Below are positions 14,309 to 20,954 of a stretch of 22,660 nt of DNA, piece by piece. The notes beneath the pieces were generated by a model, which was not told where the DNA came from, did not search any database, and saw nothing but the letters and a program-made list of their open reading frames with translations. How positions within the stretch are numbered: the first letter of the stretch is position 1; the number at the start of each line of letters is the position of its first letter. Source of the stretch: Thermoplasmatales archaeon ex4484_6 (lineage in GTDB: Archaea > Thermoplasmatota > Penumbrarchaeia > Penumbrarchaeales > Penumbrarchaeaceae); the NCBI GenBank assembly GCA_002254385.1, contig NJDO01000010.1, positions 1 to 22,660 on the forward strand. The letters are read 5' to 3'. The position numbers and the translations under genes were made by a program.

Positions 14309-17300
14309 ATGCATCGAAAATCTGTATTCCTGGTGCTTTTCGTTCTGGTCTCATCCGGTCTGCTACCTTTCATGGCAACACGGGATGGGGATGTCATTGG
14401 ATGGGAAACGGGCCCCATAGGCTCCCTGGATGGCTACATAGAAGGGACCATAACGAACGGGACCGCCGGTCTAACGGTCACATGCAACGCCACGAAGATA
14501 CCCAATGGTACAGGGGGAACCCCGACTCCAGTATCATTCACCACCACATCGGGTCCCGGTGGTTCGTTCAATATCACGGTTGACACCAGTGACGATAATT
14601 ATCAGGTGATCAACTACGTTGTGACGATCAGTCCGACCTATTACCTGGACATTGTCAAGGGTCAGTATATAGTCCAGGGGACGATAAATGCCTCCGAGAC
14701 ACATCATGTACCCCCTGGAGCGCTCCAGCTGACAGACGCGGCTCTGGGCAACCTGACGGTGAGGATACTCAACGGGAGTTCGGGAGAACCGTTGGAGAAT
14801 GCGGTGGTGACGGTGTCCCACGTCCCGGACCTCCCCTCCATGCCCTTCCCACAGGCTAGGGTCACCGATTCGTCCGGTGAGGTCGTGTACAATGACATAA
14901 GGGCGGTTGAAACGGAGGTGGAGGCCACCAAGCTCCATTTTCAGGACCTTTCCTCCACGGAGCCCTCGAACACGGTTGTGATCAACGAGGGTGGAATGAC
15001 AACCGTAACGTTCAATCTCACCGAGGATCCATGGCCTTTCGAGACCATTCCCGTTGACGGTGCGGCATCCGCGAACGTTTCCAGGGGTGTAACCGTCCTG
15101 TTCGGTCAGGAGATGGAGAGGGTCTCCATCAACGATACGTCAAATTATCTGTTTCTGAATTCCACGAGTGGGAACGTTCCCTTCCATATAGTTATTCCCG
15201 GGACGGACAACGACAGGGTTGATATTGTGCCGGATGACCCCCTCGAATACGATTCTTATTACAGTCTCACCATGCTGGCAAAGTTGAGATCATCAGGCGG
15301 GGGGAGGCCCCTTTGGCGCTCCATGACGGTGGAATTCAAGACCGAGCTTCCGCCATCCACCGTTTCGGGCAGGCTGCTTGACAGCATCTCGATGCTCCCG
15401 GCAGTGAACGTCAGCGTCAGCCTTGTGGACCAGACAGTTCTGAGCGATGAAGGAGGTTATTTCAACTTTCCGCTCGTCATTCCCGGACTGCATGATCTTG
15501 TGATCGAGGACGGATATCTGTATCAAGGTCACAGCCTGGAGGATATAGAAGTGGAGAGGGGAGAGGAGATCGACCTCGGAACCATTACACTTGTCCCGTA
15601 TGAATGGGGCAGTCTGAACATCACCGTCACTTCGGGTGGAGCACCGCTGGAAGGAGCCTGGGTGAAGGTACTGTCGTCAAAGCTTTCCGATGATGAGTTC
15701 AATCTCACGACGGACAGTAAGGGGATCGCCCGTTTCGAAAGGGTAAGGTCGGGTAATGTGAATCTCGAGGTGGGAGCCGACCACCATTCCACCAAGGTGG
15801 ATGTTGCCCTTGTCCAGGCCGGAAAAAACAATCTCATGAGCGTTGCCCTTGTAGAGGATCCCCTCCCTGTCACCGTGGAGCTGACCGATGAATCCGGTGA
15901 AGGTTTGGCAGAGATAACCTCGGACCTGCTCGTGCGCCTGCCGGAACCTGTTCTCTTCCAGACACTCAATGTCACCCTGTATGTTCTTGACAGTGAAGGT
16001 GATAGAGCGGGAACCATTCCTCTGGCCCCTCCGCAGGATGGTGCGGAGGAGAACACATATCTTGTCAGGGTCCAGGGAAATCTCCCCCTTGAGAGGGAAT
16101 TCGAATTCGTGGTATCCTCGGAACTCAGGGCACTTGATGATGGTATGCCCATTCTATGGAGGGACCTTGTTTTCGCATTCTCCACGCCGGAGATCCCGTT
16201 TGCCCATATCAATGGTACCGTTCTCCTCGAGGGAAAGCCCTTTGCGGGAATCAGGGTTTCCTTCAAGGATCAGTACGGTTTGACGGACAGAGATGGTTCG
16301 TTCAACTTTTCAATCGATCTCTCCTCTCCGGTTGAGGAGGGTCTGTTCGTGGTGAACATGAGCGGCCAGGGTTACATACCCTTCACGAAGGAGCTCTTCG
16401 TCGAAGGTGGGCAGACTGTCGAGATGGGGGTGATCTCCCTGATGCCTCTTTCGGGATGGTATTCAGTAACACCAGCTCCCGGACAGGTCGATGTGGATCC
16501 TGGAACGAACATCACGATGTTCTTCCTCGTTCCTGTGGTCGAACCTGAGAGGGGATGGTCCCATGCCGTCAGGGTTGTCAGGGAAGGAGGGAGCGCTCCC
16601 ATCAGGGGCATCTACATCCTTGAAGATGGGAACACAACCCTGGTTTTCAGGCCCGATGATGCCCTTGAGGAGAATACGTGGTACGAGGTGAGGATCTCTA
16701 ATGACCTGAAGACGACGGGGAACCTTTCCGTATTCCCCGTGGGGAATACCACATCTTTCAGGGTCCGGCCTCCGAGGATCATGATCGGTCTGGTCTCCCC
16801 AGCCGAGAGCATCCTGGATGCTTTCCCGCTGGACGGCAGGTTGACTCTCTCCTTCGGGGTGAGTGTGAACAGGACAAGGATACGGGAGGGGATCGATATC
16901 GAACCGTTCGTGAAGGGACTCGTTTTCTCGTGGGTATCCTCCTCGGAAGTATCCATTTCTGCCCTGTTCCTTTCCGATACCAGATATGAACTGTCTCTGG
17001 CACCGAATGTTTACGGACTCGATGGCGAGCCTCTTGTGGAGGTTTTCTCGCTGGAATTCTCAACCACCGACAGTTATGAACTCGACCATTCGTTTCTCTC
17101 TCTGAACCTGATACCGGAACCTTCATCGGGCTGGGAAACGGGAGAGAACATCAGGATGTCCGGGACCTCTCAATCCTCCGTGGGTTATACCGTGAGGGTG
17201 ACCCTTGAGGATATCCTTCTGGGGGAGACCACTGTCGATGAGAACGGAACCTGGTCCCTTGAGGTGGTACTTCCCTCGGAAGAGATCGAGGGCAAACTCA

Positions 17301-17560
17301 AGGTAACTCTTTCCGTACCGGGAGGGCCCGTGGCTCATGAAGAGGAGTTCGACATCACCGTATCGGCTGCAGCATCCAGCTCTCCTCAGGGAGGGGAGGA
17401 GGATATGACATGGTATTACGTCGCGGCTGCCGTCATCATCATCATAATTGCGGTCCTTGTTGCTGTGCTCTACATGAGATCACAGAGGAAAAAGGCGCAG
17501 GACCTCCTCGAGATCGACTATGAAGAAGTGGATGGAGAGTGGGAGGACCCCGAGGAGTGA
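14309..17560 (+). CDS. Giant type-I surface protein with Ig-like and carboxypeptidase-regulatory-like repeats
   Basis: The start is assigned to ATG 14309 rather than ATG 14303: GGTGAGG (14295-14301) is 7 nt from the former but almost touches the latter. The product is 1083 aa with a signal peptide (~1-25). Domains are read as: beta module (35-115), Big_5-type Ig (241-347), two carboxypeptidase-regulatory-like modules (350-518), Big_5 (518-631), another regulatory-like module (631-714), two Big_5 domains (716-822, 824-920) and a terminal beta-sandwich with DENGTWSLEV (927-1018). A TM helix (~1035-1057) precedes a short tail ending in an acidic cluster (EIDYEEVDGEWEDPEE). Sequons are frequent. 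The overall plan parallels its upstream neighbour, so the two are probably paralogues, but it lacks zinc ribbons. It likely serves as cell-envelope or adhesion scaffolding. Confidence 0.9.
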   Translation: MHRKSVFLVLFVLVSSGLLPFMATRDGDVIGWETGPIGSLDGYIEGTITNGTAGLTVTCNATKIPNGTGGTPTPVSFTTTSGPGGSFNITVDTSDDNYQVINYVVTISPTYYLDIVKGQYIVQGTINASETHHVPPGALQLTDAALGNLTVRILNGSSGEPLENAVVTVSHVPDLPSMPFPQARVTDSSGEVVYNDIRAVETEVEATKLHFQDLSSTEPSNTVVINEGGMTTVTFNLTEDPWPFETIPVDGAASANVSRGVTVLFGQEMERVSINDTSNYLFLNSTSGNVPFHIVIPGTDNDRVDIVPDDPLEYDSYYSLTMLAKLRSSGGGRPLWRSMTVEFKTELPPSTVSGRLLDSISMLPAVNVSVSLVDQTVLSDEGGYFNFPLVIPGLHDLVIEDGYLYQGHSLEDIEVERGEEIDLGTITLVPYEWGSLNITVTSGGAPLEGAWVKVLSSKLSDDEFNLTTDSKGIARFERVRSGNVNLEVGADHHSTKVDVALVQAGKNNLMSVALVEDPLPVTVELTDESGEGLAEITSDLLVRLPEPVLFQTLNVTLYVLDSEGDRAGTIPLAPPQDGAEENTYLVRVQGNLPLEREFEFVVSSELRALDDGMPILWRDLVFAFSTPEIPFAHINGTVLLEGKPFAGIRVSFKDQYGLTDRDGSFNFSIDLSSPVEEGLFVVNMSGQGYIPFTKELFVEGGQTVEMGVISLMPLSGWYSVTPAPGQVDVDPGTNITMFFLVPVVEPERGWSHAVRVVREGGSAPIRGIYILEDGNTTLVFRPDDALEENTWYEVRISNDLKTTGNLSVFPVGNTTSFRVRPPRIMIGLVSPAESILDAFPLDGRLTLSFGVSVNRTRIREGIDIEPFVKGLVFSWVSSSEVSISALFLSDTRYELSLAPNVYGLDGEPLVEVFSLEFSTTDSYELDHSFLSLNLIPEPSSGWETGENIRMSGTSQSSVGYTVRVTLEDILLGETTVDENGTWSLEVVLPSEEIEGKLKVTLSVPGGPVAHEEEFDITVSAAASSSPQGGEEDMTWYYVAAAVIIIIIAVLVAVLYMRSQRKKAQDLLEIDYEEVDGEWEDPEE

Positions 17561-17574
17561 AGGATTCGATCCTT
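17560..17574 (+). terminator. Short stem-loop at the stop of the second surface-protein gene
   Basis: AAGGAT-TCG-ATCCTT is a 6-bp perfect inverted repeat with a 3-nt loop beginning on the last base of the stop codon, followed by a pyrimidine-rich stretch. It is a candidate terminator, since a TATA-like element for the next gene follows. Confidence 0.4.
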
Positions 17575-17590
17575 TCCACCTCGGTCAAAC

Positions 17591-17599
17591 TTTATATTT
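17591..17599 (+). promoter_or_regulatory. TATA box of the OPT transporter gene group
   Basis: TTTATATTT is a good archaeal TATA match, preceded by CAAAC, about 60-68 nt before the chosen start of the first gene. It predicts a start near 17618. Confidence 0.6.
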
Positions 17600-17658
17600 C
17601 ATACTGCGATAACCCTGGGTCCTGATGATTTCCCTTGAATGTTCATAGCGGTGGTTGG

Positions 17659-18276
17659 ATGAACAGCAATGACAGGAAGGTTACCTTTGCAGGCATAGGC
17701 GTCTTATTGGTGATGTTGATCTCCGCATTACTTTTCGGAAGTAATGCATCGGGCGGAGAAGGAGGGGGGGGGAGCAGTACGACAGATATACTTCTCGGCT
17801 ATGTGTTGTATACGGATAAGGTGAGCTTTTCGGGTGACCTCTCCGAGGGATCCAGCGAAACCCAGGAGATGGACCTCTCCGGAATGCTCGTGAAGAACAT
17901 ATCCGCGACGCTGACATGGACCGATGAATCCAAACCACCGGGACGTCCGAGGATAAGGCAGTACACGAATGCCCCCGACACATTCTCCGTTTCCATCTCG
18001 GACATGTCCGGGAACAGGACGAGCAGCGATACGGGAGCCAACCCTCCCGGGCAGGAGGGCTCCATATCCCTACAGTTGAGCATTCCCGACGAGGACCTCC
18101 TGAAGCTTCTGGATGAGGATTATCAGGGCGAGGTCTGGACAGTGCTTGTCAGCATGGAAGATGCCGGGAACTGGGCTCCCAGGATCGGGATAATCGGTTT
18201 CAACGACCCCGGTAACTCCTATTCACTTGTTGTTGATTACGAATATTACAAGCTGGCTGAGATAAGGGGAGAATAG
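17659..18276 (+). CDS. Small exported, N-terminally anchored protein upstream of OPT transporter
   Basis: The product is 205 aa from ATG 17659, chosen because GGTGG lies just upstream; a TTG at 17635 would add 8 residues but lacks an SD. After MNSNDRK there is one hydrophobic helix (~8-27), then a flexible Gly/Ser linker (GGEGGGGSS), then a ~155-residue extracellular beta-rich domain with ISATLTWTDES near its start and SYSLVVDYEYYKL near its end. No family is recognised with confidence; the domain recalls small jelly-roll/P-domain-like modules. The stop is only 12 nt before the transporter start. The two are probably co-expressed, and the protein may be an anchored partner or substrate-binding accessory, which is inference. 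Confidence 0.75.
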   Translation: MNSNDRKVTFAGIGVLLVMLISALLFGSNASGGEGGGGSSTTDILLGYVLYTDKVSFSGDLSEGSSETQEMDLSGMLVKNISATLTWTDESKPPGRPRIRQYTNAPDTFSVSISDMSGNRTSSDTGANPPGQEGSISLQLSIPDEDLLKLLDEDYQGEVWTVLVSMEDAGNWAPRIGIIGFNDPGNSYSLVVDYEYYKLAEIRGE

Positions 18277-18288
18277 GGGGAATAAATA

Positions 18289-20322
18289 ATGGAAGATGAA
18301 TTTCAACCGTATGTCCCGGCCGATCAGGAACTCCCCGAGTTCACGTTGAAGGCGATCCTTGTGGGAATAGCGATAACGATCATCATGGGGGCAGCCAATG
18401 CCTATCTCGGTCTGTTCGTGGGAATGACCGTTTCGGCAACCATACCTTCCCTTGTTTTTTCCCTTGCGGCATTGAAGTTCCTCAAGGGTTCCATACTGGA
18501 GATCAACATGGCGAAGAACATCGGCGTGGCGGGGGAGGCCCTTGCGGCAGGCATCATCTTTACCTTCCCGGCCCTCATAGTTATAAACGATATGACGGGG
18601 GGTGATGCCGGTTGGGCGGACATGTTCACCTTCCAGAATATACTGATAATGGTGATCATTTCCCTTGTGGGCGGCCTTCTCGGTATCCTCTTCACGATAC
18701 CGCTCAGGAAGGTGTTCATAGAGGATCTGAACCTTCCATACCCGGAGGGTGTTGCGGCAGCCGAGGTCCTGAAGGCAATGGAAAAAGGCGGCAGGGGGAT
18801 ATACTACATACTCATGGCTGCCGGAATAGGCGGCGGAATGAAGCTTGCCGCGGGTTCCGGTCTTTCACTCTGGAAGGAAAAGGTGGAAACGGTTGTGACC
18901 GGGAAGCCGTTCGGCATGAAGAACATCAGGTTCTTCGGCGGTGTGAATGTCTCCCCCGCCCTACTAGGTGTCGGCTACATCATCGGTTTCAAGATATCAC
19001 TCATAGTGTTCATCGGGGGCATCCTCGGGTGGGTAATAGGCATACCTGCGGTTGGTCTGATAAAGGGTTGGCCCGGCGGAGATTCCGCTCCCGAGATGAT
19101 AGATGCCGTCTACCAGCTGTGGTTCGATGAGACCAAGTGGATCGGCATCGGTGCGGTATTGACCGGCGGCATTTATACCCTGATAAAGATGGCCCCCCAG
19201 CTGAAGCAGTCCATCGTTCAGACCATGAGCGGGAAGAAATCCGATGCGAACGAACCCGCTCCGATCAGGACCGAGAGGGATTTCAGGGTTTCCCCGATAT
19301 ATCTGCTATTGATCGCGGTCGGTGTCCTTGCACTGTATCTGTGGGTGACTCACGAGATAATTATCTCCCCCGTGCTGACCCTGTTGATGCTCGTCGCCAC
19401 TTTCTTCTTCACAGCGGTGGCAGGGTATCTGGCCGGCATAGTGGGATCCTCGAACAATCCCATTTCATCCGTCACGATAACCACGCTCGTCTTCACTGCC
19501 CTTGTCCTTCTCGGATTCGAGGCGATCAATGTTTCACACATGGGGACGAGTCTGGGAATGACCGCCACCATACTGGTGGCAGCCGTTGTTTGCAGCAGCG
19601 CGGCCATCGCCGGGGATTCGATGCAGGAACTGAAGACGGCACAGATACTGGGAGCCACCCCCCTGAGCATACAGAAGGGAAGGTTCATAGGAGTGGCCGT
19701 GGGTGCCCTCGTGATACCGTTCATAGTTGGAATCCTTGCCTCCGCATGGGAGATCGGCTCACCCTCCCTACCGTCCCCCCAGGCCGTGATAATGGGATCC
19801 ACGGTGTATGCGATATTCAATCTGGACCTGAACATCATAATGTTTCTGATTGGTGTGGTCCTTGCGATAATTCTGATATTCCTGAAGCTCCCCGTCATGG
19901 CCGTCGCCATAGGGATCTATCTGCCGTTCACACTGACGACCCCCATATTCCTCGGAGGCATCCTGGGTAAGATATCCGAGGTATGGATCGAGAAGAAGAC
20001 AAGGCTTCTGGATTCGGTTGGACTTTCCGGAAAGGAGCTGGATTCGAAGGTCAAGGAGAACAAGGAAAGAGCCTTCAACAGCGGACTGCTGTTTGCAGCC
20101 GGTCTCGTGGCCGGTGAGGCGATAATGGGTGTCATCGTTGCGGGTCTGATAATAGGTCTCGGCCCGGGCTCTATGAGTATATTCTCGAATCCTTCCGCAT
20201 TTCCGGGTGTCCTTGCCCTGCTGTTCATCATGTTCCTGATAATATACATGGTGATAAGGGACCATATGGCCAATATGGGAATGAGGGACGCTTTCGGCAT
20301 CATGTTCCGCCGGAGAAGATAG
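18289..20322 (+). CDS. OPT-family oligopeptide (or metal-chelate) transporter
   Basis: The product is 677 aa with about 15-16 hydrophobic segments, the size typical of prokaryotic OPT carriers (~600-690). The diagnostic OPT motif NLPYPEGVAAAEVL is at residues 148-161, and the N-terminal region GAANAYLGLFVGMTVSATIPSLV matches the first OPT helices. Family members import small peptides or peptide-like metal chelates by ion symport; substrate cannot be read from sequence. ATG 18289 follows a G-rich ribosome site (AGGGGG, 8 nt) that overlaps the stop of the upstream exported protein. A cytoplasmic loop near residues 305-330 is charged. It is followed after 3 nt by a PqqD-like protein. Confidence 0.95.
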   Translation: MEDEFQPYVPADQELPEFTLKAILVGIAITIIMGAANAYLGLFVGMTVSATIPSLVFSLAALKFLKGSILEINMAKNIGVAGEALAAGIIFTFPALIVINDMTGGDAGWADMFTFQNILIMVIISLVGGLLGILFTIPLRKVFIEDLNLPYPEGVAAAEVLKAMEKGGRGIYYILMAAGIGGGMKLAAGSGLSLWKEKVETVVTGKPFGMKNIRFFGGVNVSPALLGVGYIIGFKISLIVFIGGILGWVIGIPAVGLIKGWPGGDSAPEMIDAVYQLWFDETKWIGIGAVLTGGIYTLIKMAPQLKQSIVQTMSGKKSDANEPAPIRTERDFRVSPIYLLLIAVGVLALYLWVTHEIIISPVLTLLMLVATFFFTAVAGYLAGIVGSSNNPISSVTITTLVFTALVLLGFEAINVSHMGTSLGMTATILVAAVVCSSAAIAGDSMQELKTAQILGATPLSIQKGRFIGVAVGALVIPFIVGILASAWEIGSPSLPSPQAVIMGSTVYAIFNLDLNIIMFLIGVVLAIILIFLKLPVMAVAIGIYLPFTLTTPIFLGGILGKISEVWIEKKTRLLDSVGLSGKELDSKVKENKERAFNSGLLFAAGLVAGEAIMGVIVAGLIIGLGPGSMSIFSNPSAFPGVLALLFIMFLIIYMVIRDHMANMGMRDAFGIMFRRRR

Positions 20323-20325
20323 ATA

Positions 20326-20853
20326 ATGAGGCAGGACCCGATGAGAGGTAATCGCCGGAAGGGAAAGAGGACGGCCGGAAAAGGTATTCTCTCCTCCCTA
20401 AGGAAGACCGATGCGGAGCTTGTGAAGGACAGGGTGGACCATGTCAAGGAGCTCTACGAAAAGGTGAAGGTTGAGGTGGATGAGGAGGACCTGCCGGACC
20501 TTCAAAGGGAGCTTGCAAGGAGGGACGAGAGGGTGGTGAACCTTCTCGACATGGTCCCGAAAAGGGCCGCAAGGTTCGAAAGGAGCGGCAGGTATCTTCT
20601 CGTCCCCATATATTCCACGAAGAGAGGGGAGAGGATCGCGAGATTTCTCCGTCTTCGGACCCGGAGACGGATCCGCCTGGACAGATACGGATGGCATGTG
20701 TGGGAGCTGATGAACGGGAAGAGGAATGTGAAGGACATTGGTGAAAGGTTGAGATCCAGGTACGGAGAGAGCATTGAACCTCTCTACCCCCGACTCGCAA
20801 AGTTCCTGGCATACCTGGAATCGCTGAAGCTGGTGGAGATAAAAAGACCCTGA
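20326..20853 (+). CDS. PqqD-like-domain protein coupled to OPT transporter
   Basis: The product is 175 aa. Residues ~110-175 match the PqqD/RRE-type winged-helix fold: RLDRYGWHVWELMNGKRNVKDI, then RLRSRYG, and a final helix FLAYLESLKLVEI ending the domain. The N-terminal ~110 residues are highly basic and helical (KGKRTAGKG, RELARRDERV) with a strand RYLLVPIYSTKR, and contain no TM helix. In PQQ and RiPP systems such domains bind a leader peptide, but here there is no radical-SAM enzyme or obvious precursor peptide. Its ATG lies 3 nt after the transporter stop, so the two are almost surely co-translated. It may be a cytoplasmic regulator or peptide-binding accessory of the carrier. Confidence 0.8.
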   Translation: MRQDPMRGNRRKGKRTAGKGILSSLRKTDAELVKDRVDHVKELYEKVKVEVDEEDLPDLQRELARRDERVVNLLDMVPKRAARFERSGRYLLVPIYSTKRGERIARFLRLRTRRRIRLDRYGWHVWELMNGKRNVKDIGERLRSRYGESIEPLYPRLAKFLAYLESLKLVEIKRP

Positions 20854-20893
20854 TCCGATGCTTCACATATCGGCTCTGCTTAACGAAGGTTCG

Positions 20894-20928
20894 TCGAAAC
20901 GGGACGGATATTCATTCCTCCGTTTCGA
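20894..20928. terminator. Bidirectional terminator-type stem-loop between convergent genes
   Basis: TCGAAACGG (20894-20902) and CCGTTTCGA (20920-20928) form a perfect 9-bp stem with a 17-nt loop in the 90-nt space between the PqqD-like gene and the minus-strand surface protein. Confidence 0.5.
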
Positions 20929-20932
20929 TAAC

Positions 20933-20954
20933 GGGATCCGTGCTCACGGATTCC
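20933..20954. terminator. Second stem-loop overlapping the stop of the minus-strand surface protein
   Basis: GGGATCCGTG and CACGGATTCC pair over 10 positions with one G-T, separated by 2 nt, overlapping the minus-strand stop codon at 20944-20946. It may act with the neighbouring stem-loop to end both convergent transcripts. Confidence 0.45.

Noticed and set aside
14007..14354. Ser-rich minus-strand frames opposite the acidic tail
   Set aside because: Poly-Ser and Pro/His runs are simply the complement of GAG/GAA-rich codons of the acidic tail.
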